NCBI RefSeq assembly: GCF_020866965.1
Contig: NZ_JAJATX010000003.1
Location: 124,001-188,000, forward strand
Reading direction: 5' to 3'
Origin: Microvirga roseola
GTDB lineage: Bacteria; Pseudomonadota; Alphaproteobacteria; Rhizobiales; Beijerinckiaceae
DNA length: 64,000 nt
Shown piece after piece: positions 17,190-24,789 of this stretch. The notes beneath the pieces are model-generated. The model had not been told where the DNA came from. It made no database searches and worked only from the letters and a program-made list of their open reading frames with translations. A program made the position numbers and the translations under genes. The first letter of the stretch is position 1; each line of letters starts with the position of its first letter.

Positions 17190-17941
17190 GTCGTTTCATC
17201 CGCAGGACGGCCAAGCCTTCTGGCGACGGCCCGTTCGGCCACCGAGAGCCCGTCGTGGATCAGAACGGCGAGAAGCGCAACCACCAGCCCGCCCTGGAGA
17301 ATGAAGGCGACATTGTTCGACTGCAGCCCGGCGATGATGACCTCGCCGAGCCCCTTGGCGGCCACCGTGGAGCCGATGGTCGCCGTGCCGAGGCTGATGA
17401 TGACGGAAAGGCGGATGCCGGTGAGGATCACCGGCAGGGCGAGCGGCAGCTCGATCTGAAAAAGCCGCTGGCGCGGGCTCATGCCCATGCCCTTCGCAGC
17501 CTCCAGCGTCAGCGGCGAGACCTGGGTGAGACCGCTCAGGGTGTTCTCGAAGATCGGCAGCAGCCCATAGAGGAAAAGCGCGATGAAGGTGGGCTTCTCC
17601 CCGAAGCCGACGAGGGGAACCGCGATGGCGAGCACCGCGATGGGCGGAAAGGTCTGGCCGACATTGACGAGGCTGCGCGAGAGCGGAAGGAAATCGAGTC
17701 CCGCGGGCCGCGTGACGAAAATGCCGAGCGCCACCGCAACCACGGTGCTGGCGAGGGTTGCGCCGACGACGATCCGCAGATGCGAGAGGGTCAGCGACAG
17801 AAGGCTGCCCTGGTTGTAGATCGCCGGTGCGTTGTTCGCCGTCAGTGGCTCGAAGGCGAAGGCGAAGAGCTGCGGCGCGAAGATGAAGACCGCGAGCATG
17901 AATAGCGCCAGGCCGCGCGTGAGGATCGAGAACGCGCTCAT
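17186..17941 (-). CDS. yehW: Osmoprotectant ABC transporter permease (YehW/OpuC type)
   Basis: Inner-membrane permease of 251 residues from the glycine betaine/choline branch. About six hydrophobic helices, with the EAA-type loop AKGMGMSPRQRLFQIELPLALPVI and the conserved GTATIGSTVAAKGLGEVI segment. It is the fourth gene of an importer in the order binding protein, large permease, ATPase, small permease, the same order as yehZYXW of enteric bacteria. Its stop overlaps the heme oxygenase start, tying the transporter to the light-signalling genes. Confidence 0.92.
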   Translation of the reverse strand: MSAFSILTRGLALFMLAVFIFAPQLFAFAFEPLTANNAPAIYNQGSLLSLTLSHLRIVVGATLASTVVAVALGIFVTRPAGLDFLPLSRSLVNVGQTFPPIAVLAIAVPLVGFGEKPTFIALFLYGLLPIFENTLSGLTQVSPLTLEAAKGMGMSPRQRLFQIELPLALPVILTGIRLSVIISLGTATIGSTVAAKGLGEVIIAGLQSNNVAFILQGGLVVALLAVLIHDGLSVAERAVARRLGRPADETT

Positions 17942-18876
17942 GCCGGCGGGCGTCCATGGGCGAGAATCCCGCCGACGCTGATCCGGCCGACAATGACGCC
18001 GTTCGGGTCCGCAACCGGCAGGGACTCGCGGCCCGACCAGACCAGCTGGGACAGGGCATTCTGGAGATTGTCCGACAAGGCGATGGGCTCGCCTTCCGCA
18101 CCGCCGGGCTCGAGGGCCGCCTGCACGCCGGTCAGCGACAGCAGGCGGAAGGGCCGCTCCACGGTTCCCACGAGGCGCTCGACGAAGTCCTCCGCCGGGC
18201 GCGTCAGCAGTTCTGTGGGCGTGGCGTATTGCAGGAGCCGCGCCTGGTCCATGACGGCGATCCTGTCGCCGAGCTGGAAGGCCTCATTCATGTCGTGGGT
18301 CACGAGAACGATCGTGGTGCCGAGCCGGCGCTGGATCGCCAGGAGATCCTCCTGGGCCTTGGCCCGGATCACCGCGTCGAGCGCTCCGAAGGGCTCATCC
18401 ATCAGCAGTAGCGCAGGCCGCGCCGCGAGCGCCCGCGCGACGCCCACCCGCTGCTGCTGGCCGCCCGACAATTGGTGCGGAAACTTTCTCGCGAACTCGG
18501 CGGGGTCGAGCTGGAACAGGTCGAGCAGTTCATTGACGCGGGCGGCGATCCGCTTCGAACCCCAACCGAGAAGGCGCGGCACGGTGGCGATGTTCTCGGC
18601 CACCGTGCGATGGGGGAAGAGCCCGTAGCCCTGGATGACGTAGCCGATGCGGTGTCGGAGTTCGTCCTCCGGCACCGTGCGCGTATCCTGCCCATCGATG
18701 AGCACACGGCCTGCGCTCGGCTCCACCAGCCGATTGATCATGCGCAGCAGCGTGGACTTTCCCGCGCCGGAGGTCCCGACCACCACGGCGATAGCGCCCT
18801 CCTCCACGCGCAGCGACACGTCGTCGACGACGACCGTCGATCCGTAGCGCCTCGTGAGGTGCTCGATCTCGATCAT
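17938..18876 (-). CDS. yehX: Osmoprotectant ABC transporter ATP-binding protein with C-terminal CBS-like region
   Basis: ATPase of 312 residues in the OpuCA/YehX class. Walker A GTSGAGKST, signature QLSGGQQQRVGVARAL, Walker B LLLMDEPFGALD and the switch histidine in VTHDMNEA are all intact. After the catalytic domain (about residues 1-240) a shortened CBS-like stretch ends with SLPVADPNGVIVGRISVGGI; in OpuA-type systems such domains sense ionic strength. It overlaps both flanking permease genes by 4 bases. Confidence 0.93.
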   Translation of the reverse strand: MIEIEHLTRRYGSTVVVDDVSLRVEEGAIAVVVGTSGAGKSTLLRMINRLVEPSAGRVLIDGQDTRTVPEDELRHRIGYVIQGYGLFPHRTVAENIATVPRLLGWGSKRIAARVNELLDLFQLDPAEFARKFPHQLSGGQQQRVGVARALAARPALLLMDEPFGALDAVIRAKAQEDLLAIQRRLGTTIVLVTHDMNEAFQLGDRIAVMDQARLLQYATPTELLTRPAEDFVERLVGTVERPFRLLSLTGVQAALEPGGAEGEPIALSDNLQNALSQLVWSGRESLPVADPNGVIVGRISVGGILAHGRPPA

Positions 18877-20072
18877 GCGGAGCCTTTCGCCAGCTCGGTG
18901 GCCGCATCGAGAATGATGGCGGCCGCGAACGACAGGGCCACCGTTGGAATGGCGCCGAGGAGAACAAGGTCGATGGCGCTCTGGCCGATGCCCTGGAAGA
19001 CGAAGGTGCCGAAGCCTCCTCCCCCGATGAGCGCCGCCACCGTGGCGAGCCCCAGATTCTGGACGAGCACGATGCGAATGCCGGCCAGGATGATGGGAAG
19101 GCTCAAGGGAATCTCGATCTGGACGAGGCGCTGGCGCGCGGACAATCCCATGCCACGCGCGGCATCGACGACTACGGCGGGAACCTGGTTCAGGCCGAGG
19201 ACCGTATTGGCGACGATGGGAAGCAGGGAGTAGAGGAACAGGGCCAGAAGAGCGGGAGCGGCGCCGATGCCGCGGATCCCGAGACCCGCCGCCAGGGGAG
19301 AGGCCGCCGCCAGGGTGCCGAGGGGCACCATGAGCAGCCCGAAAAGGGCGATGCTCGGGATCGTCTGGATCACGTTGAGCGCCTGCAGGATTCCAGCCCG
19401 TAAGGCTCGCACGCGATGGCAGAGCATTCCGAGGGGAAGCCCGACGAGACAGGCCGCCGCGAGCGAGCCCAGCGCCAGGAACAGGTGCTGGCGCGCCTCC
19501 CGCCAGAAGCTGTCGGAGCGGGTCGCATATTCCTTGAGGATGGAGAGCCCGTCCCAGGCGCCAGAGAGGAGCAGCAATGCTACAGCCCCGAATGCTGTCG
19601 CCAGCGCTGCAAGCCGCGCCCAGGGCCCGAGGCGCAGCCGGGTCAGCGAGTCCGCGGCGAGCAGTGCAAAGGACAGGGTGAGCAGCCAGAAGCCGACCGA
19701 GGGGGAGATGCGCGCGAAGCTGTTGCCCGACGGCGTGAGGAAAACAGCCGAGAGGCCCACCGCCGGGAATATCGCCGCAAGCCCGACGAGGGCGGCGGCG
19801 AGACGCGCCAGGGGATTGCGGATCAGCGCCGCTGCGAGCCCGGCGCCGAACGCCACGGCAAAGACGGCGGCGGCGACAAGGACGGGCAGCGCCTCGGCGA
19901 GCATGCGACCTTCGCCCGAGACGATGCGGTTGGCCCGATAGGTCACGAAGGGCGCAGCGAGGAGCGCAACGCCGATGAGAATGGCGATCACGCTCCCGAG
20001 CGGGTCAAGCGGGAGGCCGGAGCGCAGGGGACGCATGCCGAGCGCACTCGGTGAGGAGGAAAGCGTATTCAC
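18873..20072 (-). CDS. yehY: Osmoprotectant ABC transporter permease, long form (YehY type)
   Basis: Permease of 399 residues with a roughly 200-residue N-terminal extension of four or more helices, as in YehY, followed by the standard permease core with ARGMGLSARQRLVQIEIPLSLPII and NLGLATVAALIGGGG. Two different permeases (this and the 251-residue one) would make a heterodimeric pore. It lies 54 bp after the binding-protein gene and overlaps the ATPase gene by ATGA. Confidence 0.92.
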   Translation of the reverse strand: MNTLSSSPSALGMRPLRSGLPLDPLGSVIAILIGVALLAAPFVTYRANRIVSGEGRMLAEALPVLVAAAVFAVAFGAGLAAALIRNPLARLAAALVGLAAIFPAVGLSAVFLTPSGNSFARISPSVGFWLLTLSFALLAADSLTRLRLGPWARLAALATAFGAVALLLLSGAWDGLSILKEYATRSDSFWREARQHLFLALGSLAAACLVGLPLGMLCHRVRALRAGILQALNVIQTIPSIALFGLLMVPLGTLAAASPLAAGLGIRGIGAAPALLALFLYSLLPIVANTVLGLNQVPAVVVDAARGMGLSARQRLVQIEIPLSLPIILAGIRIVLVQNLGLATVAALIGGGGFGTFVFQGIGQSAIDLVLLGAIPTVALSFAAAIILDAATELAKGSA

Positions 20073-20126
20073 GGCCTGCCAGACTTCTGTCCCGCAACAC
20101 GGCGCCTGCTTCCAGCTGTCAATCGC

Positions 20127-21041
20127 CTACTTCAGGAAACCTTTGGACTTCAGGTAATCCGCCGCGACGGCTTTCGCCGCCTCTCCTCCGACCTGGACGC
20201 GAGCGTTGAGGTTCTGGAGGGTGGAGAGATCGAGGGAAGCGAAGACGGGCTCAAGGATCTCCCCGATTTTCGGATTCTCCTTCAGCGCCTCCTCGCGAAC
20301 GATGGGGGCTGGCGCATAGACCGGCTGCACGCTCTTATCGTCCTCCAGCACCACGAGGCCCGACGGCGCGATGCCGCCGTCAGTGCCGTAGACCATGGCG
20401 GCGTTCGCGCCATTGGTCTGCTCGGCCGCCGCCTTGATGGTGGCCGCCGTGTCGCCGCCGGAGAGCACGATGAGCTGCTCCGGCTTCATCTGGAAACCAT
20501 AGGCCTTCTGGAAGGCAGGCAGGGCCGCTTCCGAATTCACGAACTCGGCGGAGGCCGCCAGCACGACCTTGCCTCCGTCGGACACCCATTTGCCGAAATC
20601 GGACAGCGTCTTCAGCTTGTTGGCCTCGGCCACGTCCTTGCGAAGGGCGATGGCCCAGGTGTTGTTGGCCGGCGCGGGATCGAGCCAGACGATCTTGTTG
20701 GCGTCGTAATCGAGCTGCTTGGCGGTCTCATAGCCCTTGGCGGCGTCCTTCCAGAGCGGATCGTCCGCCTTGTTGAAGAAGAAGCCCGCATTGCCGGTAT
20801 ATTCCGGGTAGATATCGACCTCGCCGGCGGTGATCGCCTTGCGGACCACGGGGGTTGCGCCGAGCTGGATACGGTCCTGCGTCTTGATGCCGTTGGCGTC
20901 CAGCATCAGGAGGATGATGTTGCCCAGCACCGAGCCTTCCGTATCGATCTTGGACGAAACGACGACATCCGCATTGGCGGCGGTCAGGCCCGCGAGGCCG
21001 AGGGCCAGCGCAACGGCGAACGGTTTCAGGATGGCTTTCAT
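20127..21041 (-). CDS. osmF: Osmoprotectant-binding protein (OsmF/YehZ, OpuAC family)
   Basis: Exported solute-binding protein of 304 residues. Signal peptide MKAILKPFAVALALGLAGLT with cleavage near ANA; the mature part opens with DVVVSSKIDTEGSVLGNIIL, typical of YehZ/OsmF, and contains PEYTGNAGFFF, where aromatic residues shape the quaternary-amine site in this family. It heads the nine-gene string. Expected ligands are betaine-like compatible solutes, although YehZYXW homologues have low affinity for betaine. Confidence 0.92.
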   Translation of the reverse strand: MKAILKPFAVALALGLAGLTAANADVVVSSKIDTEGSVLGNIILLMLDANGIKTQDRIQLGATPVVRKAITAGEVDIYPEYTGNAGFFFNKADDPLWKDAAKGYETAKQLDYDANKIVWLDPAPANNTWAIALRKDVAEANKLKTLSDFGKWVSDGGKVVLAASAEFVNSEAALPAFQKAYGFQMKPEQLIVLSGGDTAATIKAAAEQTNGANAAMVYGTDGGIAPSGLVVLEDDKSVQPVYAPAPIVREEALKENPKIGEILEPVFASLDLSTLQNLNARVQVGGEAAKAVAADYLKSKGFLK

Positions 21042-21170
21042 GATGATCCCCCTCGAATGACGGCAGGCAGCCTGTGATGTTTTAGGTCACGCGAAGCCTT
21101 TAGGCAGAGGGGGGGCCTGCATAGTCCTGTGAGCAGGGAATAAAAAGATCGTATGCGACCATGCGGATCC

Positions 21171-21193
21171 GCCGCCCGGTCACGCCGGGCGGC
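21171..21193 (-). terminator. Hairpin downstream of the DUF4170 gene
   Basis: GCCGCCCGG at 21171-21179 pairs perfectly with CCGGGCGGC at 21185-21193, loop TCACG, 23 bases after the stop of the small minus-strand gene. There is no T-run, so this is a probable but not classical terminator. Confidence 0.5.
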
Positions 21194-21216
21194 GCAACTA
21201 TTCGCCGGTGCGGACG

Positions 21217-21426
21217 TCAGGCGCTCAGGACCGCCGGAGGCTCCTGGGCGATGGTGAAGCGCACCTGAGCCTGCGGCCGGTGATCCTCGGACAGGATGCG
21301 CCAGGTGCGCTCGGCCTCCGTGCGGCTCTCGAAGGGGCCGATCACCCGCTCGGTTCCCTGGACAATGGTTTCGCAGTCGCAGGAGGTGTACTCGCCGCCG
21401 ACCACCCAGAAACGTCCGTTTTGCAT
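21217..21426 (-). CDS. DUF4170 small protein
   Basis: A 69-residue cytoplasmic protein of unknown function. The start at 21426 is set by AAGGAGATCGCC immediately upstream and gives MQNGRFWVVGGEYTS; the FWVVGGEY opening, GPF in the middle and a tryptophan in AERTWRILSED match the DUF4170 pattern that I know from alphaproteobacteria. A longer frame to 21489 has no ribosome site and runs into the regulator promoter region. Monocistronic and divergent from the ScfR-like regulator. Confidence 0.82.
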   Translation of the reverse strand: MQNGRFWVVGGEYTSCDCETIVQGTERVIGPFESRTEAERTWRILSEDHRPQAQVRFTIAQEPPAVLSA

Positions 21427-21628
21427 GGCGATCTCCTTAACCCTCATCATAAGGTTTACAGTCGTTGACAAACCTTGCTGCCCGGCCACATTATCGATGT
21501 CGACAGCGAAGCTTTTGACTGTAGTAACTACCGAAGAAGGCTTTGTTTCAACGAAGAAATCAGAAAGAAAGGTCGGCGTGTAAATGCTCGACCGAAATCG
21601 TTCTGAAAATCTGTAAAGTTATTCACAT

Positions 21629-23062
21629 ATGGATGAGAGCAGAAAACTCTTCGTCGGCCCCCGCCTCAAGCGCCTGCGGCGGGAGCGGAATCTGAGTCAG
21701 GCCCGCATGGCGGAGGAGCTCGGGCTCTCAGCCAGCTATCTCAACCTCATGGAGCGCAACCAGCGCCCCATCACGGCGCAGGTCCTCATCCGCCTCGCCC
21801 ACGCCTACTCCCTCGACCCGCGCGAGTTCGCAAACGACGACGACGAGCGCGCCGTCTCCGAGCTGGAGGAGGTTTTTGCCGATCCGCTCTTTCGCAATGC
21901 GCCGGTCTCGCGGCTGGAGCTGCGCGAGACCATCGAGAGCGCCCCCAGCGTCGTGGATGCCGTCAACCGACTCTACCGCGCCTATCTCGCTATGCGCGGG
22001 GCGAGCGAGGCCATGACGCCGAGCCTCAACGACCGCGACCGGGCGGAGGACGCGCCGCAGGTCAACCCGGTCGACCGGGTCAGGGACCTGATCCACGAGG
22101 CCAAGAACCATTTCCCGGAGCTGGACGAGGCCGCCGAGAACCTCGCCTCGGACCTGAGCCTCACCGGGCACGAGCCCTTCTTCGCCATATCCGAGCGCCT
22201 GCATGCGAAGCACGGCATCCGGGTGCGGATCATGCCGATCGACGTGATGTCGGATTCGCTGCGCCGCTACGACCATCACCGCCGGCAGCTCCTGATCTCG
22301 GAAATGGTGGAGCCTTCCGGAAGAACGTTCCAGGCCGCCTACCAGTTGGCCTTCGCCGAGATGCGGGACACCATCGACGCCCTCGCGGCGCGCCTCGAGC
22401 CGACCGACGGGCCGGCGCGGCGGCTGCTGCGGGTCTCCTTCGGCAATTATTTCGCCGGGGCCCTCATGATGCCCTACGGCAAGTTCCATGCGGCAGCGGA
22501 GGCGCTGGGCTACGACGTGGAGGTCCTGGGCTCCCGCTTCGGCGCGAGTTTCGAGCAGGTGGCGCACCGGCTCACGACCCTTGCCCGCCCGGGTGCGCGC
22601 GGCATTCCCTTCTTCCTGGTGCGGGCGGATTCCGCAGGCAACGTCTCGAAGCGCTTCTCCTCCGGCCGCTTCCCGTTCTCGCAGTTCGGCGGCACCTGCC
22701 CCTTGTGGAACCTGCACTCCACCTTCCGGACTCCGGGCCAGGTGGTGACGCAGATCATCGAGTTGCCGGACGGCTCGCGCTGGTTCTCCGTCGCCCGCGC
22801 GGTCAAGCGCGCCTTCGCGCCCTGGGGCGCGCCCGATCCGCAATTCGTGGTGGGTTTGGGGTGCGAGCTGAAATACGCCAATCGCCTGGTCTATGCCCGA
22901 GGCTACGATCTCGCCGCTCCCGACCCCACACCCATCGGCATCAATTGCCGCCTGTGCGAACGCGTCGCCTGCCCCCAGCGCGCCGCGCCGCCGCTCATGC
23001 ATGCCCTCGTGGTCGACGAGATGAAGCGCGGCGTCTCGCCCTTCGAGTTCGATGCGACCTGA
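21629..23062 (+). CDS. XRE-family regulator with ImmA/IrrE-like and DUF2083 domains (short-chain fatty acyl-CoA regulator type)
   Basis: Transcription factor of 477 residues. Helix-turn-helix at about 10-65 (LKRLRRERNLSQARMAEELG, SASYLNLMERNQRP), a middle ImmA/IrrE-like segment (QLAFAEMRDTIDAL), and a C-terminal cysteine-bearing region with INCRLCERVACPQRAAPP. The architecture matches ScfR/RamB/PrpC-regulator-type proteins that control acetate, propionate and glyoxylate metabolism in response to acyl-CoA. The likely targets are not adjacent, but acetyl-CoA synthetase lies 31 kb away in this window. Transcribed alone. Confidence 0.9.
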   Translation: MDESRKLFVGPRLKRLRRERNLSQARMAEELGLSASYLNLMERNQRPITAQVLIRLAHAYSLDPREFANDDDERAVSELEEVFADPLFRNAPVSRLELRETIESAPSVVDAVNRLYRAYLAMRGASEAMTPSLNDRDRAEDAPQVNPVDRVRDLIHEAKNHFPELDEAAENLASDLSLTGHEPFFAISERLHAKHGIRVRIMPIDVMSDSLRRYDHHRRQLLISEMVEPSGRTFQAAYQLAFAEMRDTIDALAARLEPTDGPARRLLRVSFGNYFAGALMMPYGKFHAAAEALGYDVEVLGSRFGASFEQVAHRLTTLARPGARGIPFFLVRADSAGNVSKRFSSGRFPFSQFGGTCPLWNLHSTFRTPGQVVTQIIELPDGSRWFSVARAVKRAFAPWGAPDPQFVVGLGCELKYANRLVYARGYDLAAPDPTPIGINCRLCERVACPQRAAPPLMHALVVDEMKRGVSPFEFDAT

Positions 23063-23083
23063 GGCTCCGTCCGGCGCAGGGCT

Positions 23084-23809
23084 CTACGGTTGCGGCTCGT
23101 CGAGCCAGTGATCCAGGAACCGGTCGAGCCAGAGCCGGACATGCGGATCGTACTGGAAGCGTCCCTCGATCTGCCGGATGCGGTCCTGGGCCCCCGGCAT
23201 CGACAGGCGCTCCTCGGCGACCACGGTCCAGCGGCACAGCATGGCGTGGGTAACCTCCGGGTGGAACTGGAGCCCGAAGGCCGCCTCCCCTACGCGGATC
23301 GCCTGGGTCGGGAAATCGTCCCCCGTCACGAGCGTCTCCGCACCCGAGGGACAATCGAAGCCCTCCCGGTGCCAGTGATAGACATGGGTCGGCCAGGGCA
23401 CGCCCCATTTGTCGCTCAGAACTGCGCCGGAGGCGGTCGGAACCAGGGGATAATAGCCGATTTCCGCCCGTCCCTCGGGATGCGGCCAGACCCGTGCCCC
23501 CAAGTGCTTCGCCAGCATCTGGGCCCCGAGGCAGAGGCCGAGGAAAGGCTTTCTCTCCTTGAGCGGCACCTCGATCCAGTCGATTTCGGCCCTGATGAAA
23601 TCGTCCGGGTCGTTGGCGCTCATCGGCCCGCCGAAGATCACCGAACCCGCGTGAGCTTCCAGGGTTTCAGGCAGGGGATCGCCCAGGCGCGGGCGGCGGA
23701 TGTCGAGGCGGTGGCCCCGTTCCGCCAGCAGGCGCCCGACCCGGCCGGGAGTCGAGTGCTCCTGGTGGAGGACGATGAGGATCGGCTTTTTGGAATCTTG
23801 GCTGGGCAT
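23084..23809 (-). CDS. Class I glutamine amidotransferase-like protein
   Basis: GATase1-fold protein of 241 residues. Nucleophile C93 lies in FLGLCLGAQMLA, and the histidine-glutamate pair in FGLQFHPEVTHAM completes the triad, so it should be an active glutaminase-type hydrolase. I start it at 23809 (MPSQDSKKPILIV); an upstream ATG at 23884 adds 25 non-conserved residues. No synthase partner is adjacent; family members of this size act on GMP-like or gamma-glutamyl substrates, and the exact target is unknown. Convergent with the ScfR-like regulator, with only 21 bp between stops. Confidence 0.87.
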   Translation of the reverse strand: MPSQDSKKPILIVLHQEHSTPGRVGRLLAERGHRLDIRRPRLGDPLPETLEAHAGSVIFGGPMSANDPDDFIRAEIDWIEVPLKERKPFLGLCLGAQMLAKHLGARVWPHPEGRAEIGYYPLVPTASGAVLSDKWGVPWPTHVYHWHREGFDCPSGAETLVTGDDFPTQAIRVGEAAFGLQFHPEVTHAMLCRWTVVAEERLSMPGAQDRIRQIEGRFQYDPHVRLWLDRFLDHWLDEPQP

Positions 23810-24228
23810 GGGCTCGTTCCGGACCGGCCCTGCGGCCCGCGCGACGAATGGGAAGGAGGAGGGGAGAAAAACATGATCCGCCATGGAACGGCAACCTCGG
23901 CCTGGATTTTCAAGGCTGCCGCCCAGGAGCTAGCCCGAATCATACCTAAGACGAAGAAGCGCGGAAGACCCTTGGAAAGCCCGACCTTCACCATATTTCC
24001 ATCGCGCAATGCCAAGCTTCTCAGGATCTAGGCAAGCGGAGGCTTCCCTCGTAAGATCAACTTCTTAAGGGCGTGTCGGGGATTTCCATTGGGGTCCGGC
24101 CGGCTTTGCGATAGAGAGTTGAGAGTGCTAAGAATTTCTGATTCTCGGCCCTCTCCGAAGCCTCGCAAGGCAGCCGTCCGGCCCGGAATGGCCACCTTCC
24201 GACGCGCTGACTGAAAGAAAGAAAAACG
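23810..24228. other. Intergenic region between divergent genes
   Basis: About 420 bp between the amidotransferase start and the receiver gene. No frame looks coding. It must hold both promoters; I cannot assign -35/-10 boxes with confidence. A purine-rich GAAAGAAAGAAAAACG tract just before 24229 serves as the ribosome site of the receiver gene. Confidence 0.5.
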
Positions 24229-24618
24229 GTGACTGAAAGCGTGACCAGCGACGGCGATCTCAGCGGCTTGCGTATTCTCGTAGTGGAAGATGAAGCGGCG
24301 ATTTCCCTGCTGCTCGAGGACATGCTCCTCGATTTCGGCTGCGAAGTGGTCGGTCCGGCGGCCCGCCTCTCGGCGGCCCTCGAGGCGGTGGCGCGCGAGC
24401 AGTTGGACCTCGCCATTCTCGACGTGAACGTGGCCGGCGAGCCGATATACCCCGTCGCCGAGGCCTTGGCCCAGCGCTCCGTTCCCTTCGTCTTCTCCAC
24501 CGGCTATGGCAGCGCCGGCATCCGCGACGCCTTCCGCGATCGACCCGTGCTTCAGAAACCCTTTGCCCAGCACGACCTGAAGCAGAAGCTCATCCTGGCC
24601 CGCGGCAAGCCGGCGTAA
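24229..24618 (+). CDS. Single-domain response regulator (CheY-like)
   Basis: Receiver-only protein of 129 residues with a GTG start after a purine-rich ribosome site. The acidic pair is in LVVEDEAAISLLLEDML, the phosphoacceptor is D65 in LAILDVNVAG, and the conserved lysine is in LQKPF. The threonine position is VFSTGYG. Closely similar receivers are common in rhizobial and Methylobacterium genomes as partners of HWE/HisKA_2 kinases. There is no kinase gene next to it. The partner could be the kinases at 10.7-14 kb, but nothing in the sequence proves it. Confidence 0.9.
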   Translation: MTESVTSDGDLSGLRILVVEDEAAISLLLEDMLLDFGCEVVGPAARLSAALEAVAREQLDLAILDVNVAGEPIYPVAEALAQRSVPFVFSTGYGSAGIRDAFRDRPVLQKPFAQHDLKQKLILARGKPA

Positions 24619-24670
24619 GCCGGATTCCGCCTCCGACCTGCCTTTCGACCTGTGGCGCATATGCCGCAAG

Positions 24671-24713
24671 GATTCACGCTGTGCTGCAAAACATAGCACC
24701 CGTGACGTGAATC
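24671..24713. repeat. Two-tier stem-loop with GANTC sites in both arms
   Basis: GATTCACG (24671-24678) pairs with CGTGAATC (24706-24713), and inside it GTGCT (24681-24685) pairs with AGCAC (24695-24699). It follows the receiver gene by 53 bp and precedes the FecR-domain gene by 77 bp. It may terminate the receiver transcript; each outer arm also holds a GANTC site, the target of the CcrM methyltransferase in this group. Confidence 0.45.
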
Positions 24714-24789
24714 GGCTTTGATCCTGCCGCGTTCCTGCTAAGCTGAAGGTAACGTTAGAGCAGCTGTCCCTCCAATCCGCTAATTCCCC

